Below, piece after piece: positions 1 to 8,923 of a stretch of DNA of 64,000 bases. The DNA is from Flavobacteriaceae bacterium. Its GTDB lineage: Bacteria > Bacteroidota > Bacteroidia > Flavobacteriales > Flavobacteriaceae. The number at the start of each line of letters is the position of its first letter. The stretch's first letter is position 1. Made by a program: the position numbers and the translations under genes. A model generated the notes under the pieces. The model ran no database searches. It was not told the DNA's origin and saw only the letters and a program-made list of their open reading frames with translations. The stretch covers positions 62,001 to 126,000 of the forward strand of contig JABHSQ010000006.1 in assembly GCA_018669795.1 (NCBI GenBank). Reading direction: 5' to 3'.

Positions 1-482
1 TCTTCAATTTCTAAAGAATTTGAGCTTATAAAATAATTGACACAAAAATATTTTTTAGAATTAAATAAGAATATCTTTTTATAAAGAATTAATAAAGTTC
101 TTGCAATCCATAATCGTTTAGGACTTGTAATGATAAAGAAATCGATATCTCCATCATCATCAAAATAACCTTTGGATAAAGATCCTGATATTCCAACCCC
201 TTCTACATAAGGAAATTTTGAAATGAAACGGGAAACTTTTGTGGCTTTTTGATGAATATCCTTTGCCATTTGGTTTCCAGATAATCTCCTTTTAATTAAC
301 GTTTCATCATTTTCTGTCAAATAAAATTCATCGATTTTATAAATCACTTTATTGTTGACTAAATGTGTTAATTCCTCTCTGATTTGATCTATAGAATTTG
401 CTTCAGAAAAAGAATAAATTTCCTCTTCCGTTAATGGGTATTTAAATAGAGAAAAATATAATATGGGTTTTAATAGCGTCAT
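1..482 (-). CDS. Nucleotidyltransferase-fold protein, C-terminus outside window
   Basis: The first 160 residues are visible, from the ATG at 480-482 to the left edge. About 95 N-terminal residues look like a small helical or winged-helix region. A polymerase-beta-type nucleotidyltransferase motif follows: GS at residues 100-101, then the acidic run DDDGDID around residues 108-114, matching the G-S-x(n)-D-x-D metal-binding signature. Such proteins transfer nucleotides to a small molecule, RNA or protein; the substrate cannot be told from this part. The gene lies downstream of polA on the same strand, with a 170-base gap (483-652) in which I see nothing clear, so it may have its own promoter. 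The fold is fairly sure, the function unknown. Confidence 0.7.
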   Translation of the reverse strand, partial: MTLLKPILYFSLFKYPLTEEEIYSFSEANSIDQIREELTHLVNNKVIYKIDEFYLTENDETLIKRRLSGNQMAKDIHQKATKVSRFISKFPYVEGVGISGSLSKGYFDDDGDIDFFIITSPKRLWIARTLLILYKKIFLFNSKKYFCVNYFISSNSLEIE

Positions 483-652
483 TTTTTTTAAAAATACCAA
501 ATTTTAATTTATTCTACAGTTATTTTCTTAATATTAACAAAGAGTTATTTGTCTTTATCTTTTTAAGATAAAAAAGCGGATCGTTCTAATATTTTTTTAG
601 GGTAACTTTTAATTAAAAAAATCAATTTAAAATTCTCGATTTGATATTAATT

Positions 653-3490
653 TTAATGTGCTTCTAGCCAATTTTCTCCTAGTCCTAAATCAACATCTAA
701 TGAAACAGAAAGTTTAAATGCATTTTCCATTTCATATTTAATTAAAGGTTTTAATATTTCTAATTCTGGTTGATAGATATCGAAAACTAATTCATCATGA
801 ACTTGTAATAACATCTTACTTTTATAATTGCCTTCTTCCAGTTTATTATAAATATTAATCATGGCTTTTTTTATAATATCGGCTGCACTACCTTGGATTG
901 GAGCATTAATAGCATTTCGTTCTGCAGCTCCACGTACAATCGCATTGGATGCATTAATCGCATTTAAATACCTTCTTCTTCCTAATACGGTCTGAACGTA
1001 TCCATTTTCACGAGCAAAATGGATTTGTTCGTTCATAAATTTTTTAAGTTTAGGATAGCTTTCATAATAGGTCTCAATTAATTCTTTTGCTTCAGAACGG
1101 GAAAGATCTGTTTGATTGCTTAAGCCAAAAGCAGAAACACCATATATAATTCCGAAATTAACTGTTTTTGCATTGCTACGTTGTTCTTTGGTTACTTCTT
1201 CAAGAGGAACATCAAAAACTTTAGCAGCAGTGGAGGCGTGAATATCTTCACCATTTTTAAAGGCTTCAATCATGTTGGTTTCTTTACTTAAAGCCGCAAT
1301 AATACGTAATTCTATTTGTGAATAATCCGCTGCTAATAATAGATAGTCTTTATTTCTTGGTATAAAAGCCTTTCTAACTTGACGACCACGCTCGGTACGA
1401 ATTGGGATATTTTGTAAATTAGGGTTGTTGCTACTTAGTCTTCCTGTTGCCGCAACGGTTTGCATATATTCGGTATGTACTTTACCTGTTATAGGTTCTA
1501 CTTGGAGTGGTAATGCATCTACATAAGTACTTTTTAGTTTTGCAAGACCTCTATACGCTAGTATGTTTCTTATTATTTCATGGTCTTTAGCTAAATAGGA
1601 AAGGACATCTTCTGCAGTTGAATATTGACCTGTTTTGGTTTTTTTAGGTTTATTAACCAATTTCATTTTTTCAAAAAGAACAATGCCTAATTGTTTTGGC
1701 GAAGCAATATTAAATTCTTCATCTGCAGCTTCATAAATTTCGGCAACTAACTTCTTGATATCTTTATCTAAATCGGAAGCCAATCCATTTAAAAATGGCA
1801 CATCTAAATTGACACCTTCTAATTCCATAGCTGCTAAAACACGTACTAACGGAATTTCAATTTCGTTAAATAATTTTTGAATGTTAGCGTCACCTAATTC
1901 TTTTTCAAAATGCTCTTTTAATTGAAGGGTGATATCTGCATCTTCAACAGCATATTCCGTTTGTTTATCAATGGGAACCTCCCGCATGGAAAGTTGATTT
2001 TTTCCTTTTTTCCCAATAAGTTCCGTAATTGGAACTGGTGTGTAGTTGAGGTAAGTCTCAGAAAGCACATTCATATTATGTCTCATATCAGGATTGATCA
2101 AATAATGAGCTAACATGGTGTCAAATATCTTCCCTTTTACGGAAACCTTATATTTTGCGAGTACTTTGATGTCGTATTTTAAATTCTGACCTATTTTTTG
2201 GATGGATTCATTTTCAAAGAAAGGTCTAAGTAGTTCGATTAAATCTTGAGCTTCATTTTTATCTTCTGGAAAAGGCAGATAAAACCCTTTACTAACTTCC
2301 CATGAAAAAGCAATCCCAATCAACTCAGCTGTTATTGGATTTAGTCCAGTAGTTTCCGTATCAAAACATACAGAAGTTTGTTTCATTAGGTTTTGAAGAA
2401 ATAACTTGGTTCCTATACCGGCTTGAACTGTTTGATAAAAATGCTCAGTATTTGCAATGCTTTTCCGAGTGCTGTGAAGGGTGCTTTCTAAGGGTTCTCC
2501 ATCGCCACCAAAAAGTGAAAATTGCCCTTGTCCCGCAGCACTCGGTTCGCTTTTTGTGACAGGTTTTTCTTTTATTTCAGTAGCGATTTTACTAGCAGCA
2601 GGAGCTGCATTGGTAAATGTTTTAGTAAAATTATCTATCAATCGCCTAAATTCTAATTCTTGAAAAAGAGCAGTAACCGCATCCATATCAGGTTGGGACA
2701 TTTTAAAATCTTCTTCATGAAATTCTACAGGAACATCTAGCATGATCGTTGCTAATTTTTTAGAAAGAATACCTAAATCTTTAGCATCTTCTACTTTCTC
2801 TTTCATTTTCCCTTTTAATTCGTGGGTATTGGCCAATAAACCTTCCATACTTCCATAAGCAGCAATAAACTTTTTAGCAGTTTTATCACCAACACCGGGT
2901 AATCCTGGGATGTTATCACTTGCATCACCCATCATTCCTAAATAATCAATCACTTGTTCCGGTCGATCTACTTCAAACTTTTTTTGTATTTCTGGAATTC
3001 CCCAAGTTTCATATCCTCCTCCAAACATTGGACGGTACATAAAAATATTTTCTGAAACCAATTGGGCAAAATCCTTATCTGGAGTAACCATAAAGGTTTG
3101 ATAACCTTCTTTTTCAGCTTTTTTTGACAGCGTTCCAATAACATCATCCGCTTCAAAACCTTCTTTAACCATTATAGGTATGTGCATGGCTTTTAAAATA
3201 TCGTAGATATATGGTATCGCAATTTTTATTGCATCTGGTGTTGCATCTCGATTGGCTTTGTATTCTGGGAAGGCTTCCTTTCTGTCTTTACTTCCGCCTT
3301 TATCAAAACAAACTGCTAAATGGTCGGGACGTTCACGTTTTATAACATCTAAAAGAGAATTCATAAAGCCCATAATAGCTGAAGTATCCAAACCTTTGGA
3401 GTTGATTCTTGGGTTTTTAATAAAGGCATAATAACCTCTAAATATTAAAGCATAAGCATCAACAAGAAATAGGCGTTTTTTATCGGACAT
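653..3490 (-). CDS. polA: DNA polymerase I
   Basis: A 945-residue, full-length family A DNA polymerase for Okazaki-fragment maturation and repair. The N-terminal third is the 5'-3' exonuclease (DAYALIFRGYYAF near the start, then GDASDNIPGLPGVG). The middle carries an intact proofreading exonuclease with DTETTGL, GQNLKYD and YAVEDAD, so unlike some bacterial Pol I enzymes it should proofread. The C-terminal polymerase has motif A DYSQIELR, motif B KTVNFGIIYG and motif C QVHDELVFD. The ATG at 3490 gives the usual flavobacterial N-terminus. It reads leftward, away from the mannosidase gene, and is probably monocistronic or weakly linked to the nucleotidyltransferase gene behind it. No damage is seen. 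Confidence 0.98.
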   Translation of the reverse strand: MSDKKRLFLVDAYALIFRGYYAFIKNPRINSKGLDTSAIMGFMNSLLDVIKRERPDHLAVCFDKGGSKDRKEAFPEYKANRDATPDAIKIAIPYIYDILKAMHIPIMVKEGFEADDVIGTLSKKAEKEGYQTFMVTPDKDFAQLVSENIFMYRPMFGGGYETWGIPEIQKKFEVDRPEQVIDYLGMMGDASDNIPGLPGVGDKTAKKFIAAYGSMEGLLANTHELKGKMKEKVEDAKDLGILSKKLATIMLDVPVEFHEEDFKMSQPDMDAVTALFQELEFRRLIDNFTKTFTNAAPAASKIATEIKEKPVTKSEPSAAGQGQFSLFGGDGEPLESTLHSTRKSIANTEHFYQTVQAGIGTKLFLQNLMKQTSVCFDTETTGLNPITAELIGIAFSWEVSKGFYLPFPEDKNEAQDLIELLRPFFENESIQKIGQNLKYDIKVLAKYKVSVKGKIFDTMLAHYLINPDMRHNMNVLSETYLNYTPVPITELIGKKGKNQLSMREVPIDKQTEYAVEDADITLQLKEHFEKELGDANIQKLFNEIEIPLVRVLAAMELEGVNLDVPFLNGLASDLDKDIKKLVAEIYEAADEEFNIASPKQLGIVLFEKMKLVNKPKKTKTGQYSTAEDVLSYLAKDHEIIRNILAYRGLAKLKSTYVDALPLQVEPITGKVHTEYMQTVAATGRLSSNNPNLQNIPIRTERGRQVRKAFIPRNKDYLLLAADYSQIELRIIAALSKETNMIEAFKNGEDIHASTAAKVFDVPLEEVTKEQRSNAKTVNFGIIYGVSAFGLSNQTDLSRSEAKELIETYYESYPKLKKFMNEQIHFARENGYVQTVLGRRRYLNAINASNAIVRGAAERNAINAPIQGSAADIIKKAMINIYNKLEEGNYKSKMLLQVHDELVFDIYQPELEILKPLIKYEMENAFKLSVSLDVDLGLGENWLEAH

Positions 3491-3554
3491 AGGGTATTAA
3501 TTTAATTTTATAAAGCTACTAAACTTATTCTTCCAATCTAAATAAAATAGATTT

Positions 3555-3583
3555 AAAAAAACCCTCTTTTTAAGAGGGGTTTT
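3555..3583 (-). terminator. Hairpin terminator behind the decayed sorting-domain gene
   Basis: Read leftward, CCCTCTT-type arms pair around a short A/T loop and are followed by a T run; in plus orientation the arms are ACCCTCTT and AAGAGGGGT. It lies just downstream of the remnant at 3602-3706. It sits between two divergent genes, where a terminator has no obvious use for either neighbour, so it is best explained as the old terminator of the lost gene. The T tracts on both sides could let it work in either direction. Confidence 0.6.
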
Positions 3584-3601
3584 TTGTGTTTATAAATTTA
3601 A

Positions 3602-3706
3602 TTAGTAGTTGTTCACTATCAATTGCTTGGTAGAAATTTCTTGAATTCCTTCAATCACTAACATATAAGTAGCATTAGCAAGGTTAGAAATATCGATAAT
3701 TAACAA
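3602..3706 (-). pseudogene. Remnant of a type IX secretion sorting domain (protein C-terminus)
   Basis: An open stretch of 34 codons ending in TAA at 3602-3604 reads IIDISNLANATYMLVIEG and then KQLIVNNY. This matches the end of type A C-terminal sorting domains, where a D-[IVL]-S-x-L-x-x-G-x-Y-x-L strand is followed by a final lysine-rich strand. Immediately upstream in frame is a TAG, and no start codon or body of a secreted protein remains. I therefore read it as the 3' tail of a deleted, secreted surface or enzyme gene. The presence of sprA elsewhere in the window shows that the organism has the type IX system such a tail needs. Confidence 0.6.
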
Positions 3707-3982
3707 CTAAAGTTAATACATTATTTACATAAAACTCAACTTAATCCTTTTTCGTTTTTAATAAAAATTAAATAATTATGAGCATCTTTCTAACAGTATT
3801 AGAATTCTTACTTTTTTTTAGTTTTTGTATCTTTTCACTTTCTAAAAAACCAATATGAAACGAGCCTGTTAAATTTTTTCAAACCTAGGAAAACTGAAGA
3901 TTCACGTATTCCAATAAAAAAAAGGTGAGTAAATGATTAATAGCCACAATCTGTAACCGATTTAATAAAATAATATAGACCT
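3707..3982. other. A/T-rich gap before the mannosidase gene
   Basis: No conserved gene is visible. A 26-codon ORF (3778-3858, plus strand) is hydrophobic and resembles a short membrane peptide, but nothing else supports it. A clear TAnnTTTG promoter for the mannosidase gene was not found. The rest of the deleted gene whose tail lies at 3602-3706 would be expected here but is no longer readable. Confidence 0.35.
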
Positions 3983-6910
3983 ATGAAAAGATCACTTTTT
4001 ATTATAAGTGTACTATCGCTTTTTAGTTGTGCTAATGAACCAAATGTTTCAACTGCTCAAAAAGAATTACCTTTAATAGATTATGTAAATCCATTTATTG
4101 GCACTGGAGGTCATGGCCATACCTATCCAGGAGCTACCATGCCTTTTGGAATGATGCAATTAAGTCCCGATACTCGTTTGGACGGTTGGGATGGGTGTAG
4201 CGGCTATCACTATTCTGATGAGTATATCTATGGATTTTCTCACACGCATTTAAGCGGAACTGGTGTTTCCGACTACGGAGATATTTTATTAATGCCAACG
4301 AATACCATTAACTTTAATAATGGAGCAAATGGAAAAAAAGGATATCGCGCACATTTTTCACATGCCAATGAAATTGCAGCGCCTGGATATTATAAAGTAA
4401 AACTAGACACTACAAATATAGAGGTAGAGCTTACTGTTTCTAAACGTAGTGGAATGCATAAATACCAATTTCCATCTGCTGAAAATCAAATAGTAATTTT
4501 AGATCTAATCCATCGTGATAAAGTATTGGATGCAAACATTGATAAGATTTCTGACACTGAAATACAAGGCTATCGATTTTCTGATGCCTGGGCAACAGAC
4601 CAACGTTTATATTTCTATATAAAAACATCCCATTCATTTAATGATATTTTACAGTCGCCACCTGAACAAGGGATGCCTGGCGCTAGAAAAACAGCATTAA
4701 CATTTAACAATCCAAATAATGAACTTGTTTATATTAAAATAGGAATTTCTGCAGTTGATGAAGAAGGTGCACGTAAAAATCTAGAGGAAGAAATTGCTGA
4801 TAAATCTTTTGAAGACATAAAAAAAGAGGCACAAGACACTTGGGAACAACAATTAGAGAAAATCGTAATTGAAAGTTCAAATTCGGATTATAAAACTAAT
4901 TTTTATACCTCATTATACCATACTATGATTGCTCCAAATCTATATCAAGATGTAGACGGGCGTTACCGAGGTATGGATTTAGAAATCCATACAACTAAAG
5001 ATTTTGATTATTATACAGTATTTTCTTTGTGGGATACTTATAGAGCAACACATCCTTTATATACCATTATTGAACAGGAACGAACCAATGATTTTATCAA
5101 GACATTGTTAGCGAAATACGATGAAGGAGGTATTCTGCCTATCTGGGATTTATCTTCTAATTATACAGATTGTATGATCGGTTATCATGCGGTTCCTGTT
5201 ATCGCAGATGCTTATTTAAAAGGGATAAGAGATTATGATACTGAAAAAGCTTTTCAAGCAATGAAACATAGTGCTTTTCAGGATAAGTTAGGTTTAAAAT
5301 CGTATAAAGAATTTGGTTTTGTTCCTATGGAAGAAGAAAGTGAATCTGTGTCAAAAACGTTAGAATATGCCTATGATGATTGGACCATTGCGCAAATGGC
5401 AAAGGCTATGAACAAAGAAGATGATTATGCTTTGTTTTCAAAAAGAGCACAGTTTTATAAAAATGTATACGACCCAGAAACTCAATTTATGAGAGGAAGG
5501 TTTAGAAATACATGGTTTACTCCTTTTGATCCTTACGAAGTTAATTTTAATTATACCGAAGCTAATGCTTGGCAGTATAGTTTGTATGTACCTCAAGACA
5601 TTACAGGATTAATGAACTTAATGGGAGGAAAAAAAGTATTGGAAAATCATTTAGATAACTTGTTTACTGCTAACAATGAAACTTCTGGACGTGATCAGAT
5701 AGATATAACAGGATTAATTGGTCAATATGCTCATGGCAACGAGCCTAGTCATCATATGGCATATTTATATAACTTTGTAAATAAGCCAGCAAAAACACAA
5801 GAAAAAGTTTATCAGATTTTAACAGAATTATATAAAAATGATCCAGACGGAGTTTCTGGAAATGAAGATTGTGGGCAAATGAGTGCCTGGTATGTATTAA
5901 GTTCCTTAGGATTTTATCCGGTAACGCCGGGTGCTAACCAATACATAATTGGAAGTCCTTTGTTTGAAAAAGCGACCCTAAATTTAGAGAATAAGAAGCA
6001 GTTTACCATTCAAGCTGAAAATATTTCCGATAGCGCTATTTATATCGAAAAGGCATTTTTAAACGATATAGAACTGAATAGAACTTTTATCACTCACAAT
6101 GAAATAATCGCTGGTGGAATATTAAAGTTTTATATGACGGACGCTCCTAATAATTGGGGAACTCAAGAAGGTCATGAACCTAAAACTGAAATTAAAGAGC
6201 ATTTAATAATACCAACACCATTTATTGCTGAAGGAAAAATTGCTTTTAAAAATGACACTCAAGTTTCCCTAGCAAACTCTATTAAGGAAACAACCCTATA
6301 TTATAGTATAGATTCTGAGGAATTTAAAATCTATGAAAATCCTATTAATATCACTACTGAAAGTCAGCTAAAAACATATGCCGCATTAAACGGAATTAAA
6401 AGTGATACCTTAAAAACTAACTTTTATAAAATTAACTCAAATATTAGTATCCAATTAGAAACGGAATATGCGAATCAATACAATGCTGGAGGTAATAATG
6501 CACTAATAGACGGTATTCGTGGGTCTAAAGATTATAGAACAGGAGCTTGGCAAGGGTATCAAGATGCTGATTTAATAGCTATTATAGATTTAGGAAGTAT
6601 TCAAGCTTTTGAAACTGTTGAACTTAGTTTTTTACAGGATCAACGAAGTTGGATATTTTTCCCTACTGAAGTAACATGTTATGTAGCTCCGGAAAAAATA
6701 TTTAGTAAAAATGTACCTGCTCAAATTATAGCAGCTGAGGTTCCATCTTCAGAAATAGAAATAAAGACAATTAGATTTAATACCGAAGGGCAAAGTTCTC
6801 GTTATATAAAAATAGTTGCTAAAAATTTAGGGGATTTACCCAATTGGCATTTAGGTTCGCCATACAAAGGAAAAGCCTGGATTTTCATAGATGAAATAAC
6901 AATTAAATAA
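3983..6910 (+). CDS. GH92 alpha-mannosidase lipoprotein
   Basis: A 975-residue exo-acting alpha-mannosidase of glycoside hydrolase family 92, calcium-dependent enzymes that trim mannose from high-mannose N-glycans or yeast mannan. The N-terminus is a lipoprotein signal with lipobox LFSC and Cys16 as the lipidated residue, so it is anchored in the outer membrane or periplasm. The family opening DYVNPFIGTGGHGHTYPGA, the SLWDTYR and SSNYTDC segments and the catalytic-core motif GNEDCGQMSAWY (about residue 630) are all present. After the core comes a chitobiase-type C-terminal segment and an F5/8 type C (galactose-binding-like) domain from about residue 830 to the end, probably for sugar binding. 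It converges with the glycosylasparaginase gene, a likely partner in N-glycan breakdown. No SusC/SusD genes are next to it. Confidence 0.93.
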   Translation: MKRSLFIISVLSLFSCANEPNVSTAQKELPLIDYVNPFIGTGGHGHTYPGATMPFGMMQLSPDTRLDGWDGCSGYHYSDEYIYGFSHTHLSGTGVSDYGDILLMPTNTINFNNGANGKKGYRAHFSHANEIAAPGYYKVKLDTTNIEVELTVSKRSGMHKYQFPSAENQIVILDLIHRDKVLDANIDKISDTEIQGYRFSDAWATDQRLYFYIKTSHSFNDILQSPPEQGMPGARKTALTFNNPNNELVYIKIGISAVDEEGARKNLEEEIADKSFEDIKKEAQDTWEQQLEKIVIESSNSDYKTNFYTSLYHTMIAPNLYQDVDGRYRGMDLEIHTTKDFDYYTVFSLWDTYRATHPLYTIIEQERTNDFIKTLLAKYDEGGILPIWDLSSNYTDCMIGYHAVPVIADAYLKGIRDYDTEKAFQAMKHSAFQDKLGLKSYKEFGFVPMEEESESVSKTLEYAYDDWTIAQMAKAMNKEDDYALFSKRAQFYKNVYDPETQFMRGRFRNTWFTPFDPYEVNFNYTEANAWQYSLYVPQDITGLMNLMGGKKVLENHLDNLFTANNETSGRDQIDITGLIGQYAHGNEPSHHMAYLYNFVNKPAKTQEKVYQILTELYKNDPDGVSGNEDCGQMSAWYVLSSLGFYPVTPGANQYIIGSPLFEKATLNLENKKQFTIQAENISDSAIYIEKAFLNDIELNRTFITHNEIIAGGILKFYMTDAPNNWGTQEGHEPKTEIKEHLIIPTPFIAEGKIAFKNDTQVSLANSIKETTLYYSIDSEEFKIYENPINITTESQLKTYAALNGIKSDTLKTNFYKINSNISIQLETEYANQYNAGGNNALIDGIRGSKDYRTGAWQGYQDADLIAIIDLGSIQAFETVELSFLQDQRSWIFFPTEVTCYVAPEKIFSKNVPAQIIAAEVPSSEIEIKTIRFNTEGQSSRYIKIVAKNLGDLPNWHLGSPYKGKAWIFIDEITIK

Positions 6911-6957
6911 ATGATAACTTTACAAAATAAGGGTTATTAAGAGGCACCTTTACGTTT

Positions 6958-6986
6958 CGATTTTCAATATTAAATCGGTTATTTTT
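6958..6986 (+). terminator. Weak hairpin terminator after the mannosidase gene
   Basis: CGATTT and AAATCG form a 6-bp stem around an 8-9 base A/T loop, followed by GTTATTTTTT. It lies between two convergent genes. The stem is A/T-rich, so efficiency is uncertain. Confidence 0.4.
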
Positions 6987-7009
6987 TAATTTTAATAATT
7001 AGCTAGCCT

Positions 7010-8017
7010 TTATTTTGTTTTATTAAAGAAATCAGAGGGAAGATTAATACAATTATTATCTTTATAAATAGATACGCTAAAATATTCATGTATTGAATAA
7101 TAACCTGTTTCTCCTTTTTTATTGATTGCGATATAACCGACTTGAAATTTTTTGTAATTATCGTTTTTTGTGACAATTCTAAGTATTGCTTCTTCACAGG
7201 CTTCTTGAGGAGATTTGCCTTGCCTCATTAACTCTACGATTAAAAAACTGCCAACAGTTTTTAAAACCTCTTCTCCCATACCAGTCGCCGTTGCTCCACC
7301 AACTTGATTATCTATAAATAGGCCGGAACCTATTATTGGTGAATCTCCAACGCGTCCAGCCATTTTATAGGCTAATCCGCTTGTAGTACATCCGCCAGAA
7401 ATATCGCCATATTTATCAATTGCTAGCATACCTATGGTGTCGTGATTTTCAATATTTATTAAAGGTTGATAGTTGGACTCTTTTTTCCACTCTTCCCAAG
7501 CTTTTTTTGAAGCTTCCGTTAAAAGGTTTGTTTTTTTAAATCCTTTTGAAATAGCAAATTCTTCAGCACCTTTTCCTGCTAAAATAACATGAGGTGTATC
7601 TTCCATTACTTTTCTTGCAACAGCAATGGCGTGTACTATATTTTGCATATAAACTACAGAACCGTAGTTGCCATTTTTATCCATTATACAAGCATCTAAA
7701 GTCACATGTCCATCTCTATCTGGACGACCTCCATTTCCAACAGAATGATTGTTTAAGTCTGCTTCCTCTATCATACACCCTTTTTCAATGGCATCTAGGG
7801 ATGTACCTCCTTCTTCTATTAATATCCCAGCTTTTTTAGTTGCATTAGGAACATTCCAAGTTGAAATTACAATAGGAAAATTCTCTTTTGTGTTAGTTAA
7901 TAAATTTTCTTCAATCTCATTAACCTTATTTGAGGGTGTATTAGCAAGTATAGTAGTGCCAACTGCAACTCCAATTCCTGTTAATGAAGCTCTTTTTAAA
8001 AATTTTCTTCTTTTCAT
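7010..8017 (-). CDS. N4-(beta-N-acetylglucosaminyl)-L-asparaginase (glycosylasparaginase)
   Basis: A 335-residue Ntn-hydrolase that splits the GlcNAc-asparagine bond left after proteins carrying N-glycans are degraded. The start MKRRKFLKRASLTGIGVAVG is a twin-arginine-like export signal, so the enzyme acts outside the cytoplasm. The autocleavage site NHDTIGM is present with Thr194 as the expected nucleophile, and RVGDSPIIGSG forms the substrate-binding segment downstream, as in the Elizabethkingia enzyme. The length fits one precursor that self-cleaves into two chains. It faces the GH92 gene tail to tail. Mannose removal followed by cleavage of the remaining GlcNAc-Asn is a plausible shared role, which is an inference from position. 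No start ambiguity was seen. Confidence 0.92.
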   Translation of the reverse strand: MKRRKFLKRASLTGIGVAVGTTILANTPSNKVNEIEENLLTNTKENFPIVISTWNVPNATKKAGILIEEGGTSLDAIEKGCMIEEADLNNHSVGNGGRPDRDGHVTLDACIMDKNGNYGSVVYMQNIVHAIAVARKVMEDTPHVILAGKGAEEFAISKGFKKTNLLTEASKKAWEEWKKESNYQPLINIENHDTIGMLAIDKYGDISGGCTTSGLAYKMAGRVGDSPIIGSGLFIDNQVGGATATGMGEEVLKTVGSFLIVELMRQGKSPQEACEEAILRIVTKNDNYKKFQVGYIAINKKGETGYYSIHEYFSVSIYKDNNCINLPSDFFNKTK

Positions 8018-8262
8018 CTAAAATGTACTTAGATCTTAAATGTAGTAATTTTATTAAAACTATTTAAAAAACTTAGGATCTAATTCGGATTTTTTTAAGA
8101 TGGTATATTTAAAATATTAATTAGTTAGGTTAATTAGGATGTCAGGAAACATTGGTATTTGGCAAGCCATATCTGTTATAAAACTTAAGAAAAACTAGGT
8201 AATGCATAATCACTTGAAAACCCTATATTTGTAGAACAATTTTTTACCAAACAGTTAGAATT

Positions 8263-8559
8263 ATGTCAAAATTTGGAGAATTAATTGAAAATTCCGTTCC
8301 AGTCCTATTAGATTTTTATGTAGATTGGGATGAAGCTTGTAAATTAATGCATCCTGTGCTAAGGGATGTTGCTGCTGCTCTAGGCGATAAGGCTAGAGTA
8401 ATAAAAATTGATGTTGAAAAAAATGAAGAATTATCTAAAGCACTTCGTGTAAAAAGGCTTCCAACATTAATGATTTATAAACAAGGCGAAATGAAATGGC
8501 GGCAGAGTGGAGAGCAAGATGCCAATACCCTTATTGGATTAGTAAATGAGTATGTTTAA
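8263..8559 (+). CDS. Thioredoxin-like protein with a one-cysteine active site
   Basis: A 98-residue thioredoxin fold protein with no signal peptide. The fold marks are clear: VLLDFYVDWDEACKLMHP in the place of the usual W-C-G-P-C-K loop, IKIDVEKNEELSKALRV, and the cis-proline segment KRLPTLMIYKQGE. The first active-site Cys is replaced by Asp (W-D-E-A-C-K), leaving only the second Cys, so ordinary dithiol reductase chemistry is not expected. It may act as a monothiol protein, a redox sensor or a binding protein. A promoter-like TATATTTG sits at 8224-8231, 31 bases before the ATG. A copy of 23 bases near its 3' end is found inverted at 8877-8899. Confidence 0.8.
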   Translation: MSKFGELIENSVPVLLDFYVDWDEACKLMHPVLRDVAAALGDKARVIKIDVEKNEELSKALRVKRLPTLMIYKQGEMKWRQSGEQDANTLIGLVNEYV

Positions 8560-8567
8560 TTAAAACT

Positions 8568-8854
8568 TTATAGCTTCGTAAGTAGATGATTGTCTCTTAA
8601 ATAATCCAATACTTTCGGCAAAACATATATAAATTTTCATTAGATTTTATATTGTCATGAAAAACGACAATACTTCCTGGCTGAATATTTTTTTAAAATA
8701 TTATCTAAGCATTTTTCATTTGATCTTTCAGTATCAAAATTAACACTAAAAACATCCCACATAATAATATGGAACCTTTTTTCTGAAGGTTTTTAGATTG
8801 CTTTAATGTTAACTTCCCAAATGGAGGTCTAAAAAGATTGTTGATTTCTGATTC
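8568..8854 (-). pseudogene. Broken polysaccharide deacetylase (NodB-type) gene
   Basis: Read leftward, several frames together give the C-terminal half of a polysaccharide deacetylase. One frame holds NNLFRPPFGKLTLKQSKNLQ (the RPPYG motif), the next holds MWDVL, another SVNFDTERSNEKCLDNILKK, then PGSIVVFHDNIKS (the last motif, G-S-I-V-x-x-H-D), and finally VLPKVLDYLRDN ending at TAA 8568-8570. At least three frameshifts separate these pieces. The N-terminal half with the catalytic TFDDGP motif is not recognisable. Intact relatives deacetylate peptidoglycan or other polysaccharides at the cell surface. This copy cannot encode an active enzyme. Confidence 0.75.
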
Positions 8855-8876
8855 TTATTTTTTTTGATTGGTGATT

Positions 8877-8899
8877 TGTCATCTTGCGCTCCACTCTGC
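8877..8899 (-). repeat. Inverted partial copy of the thioredoxin-like gene
   Basis: The reverse complement of 8877-8899 matches 8502-8524 in the thioredoxin-like gene in 21 of 23 positions (mismatches at the 11th and 20th-21st bases region). Read leftward in frame it gives QSGAQDDKS beside QSGEQDANT of the gene. The two copies flank the broken deacetylase gene. It may mark a small rearrangement or the remains of a paralogue. Confidence 0.45.
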
Positions 8900-8923
8900 G
8901 TTTTTGCCAAGTAAGGCTTCATG

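Noticed and set aside
3778-3858. 26-codon hydrophobic ORF before the mannosidase gene
   Set aside because: No promoter, no neighbours and no recognisable family; A/T-rich DNA gives such ORFs by chance.
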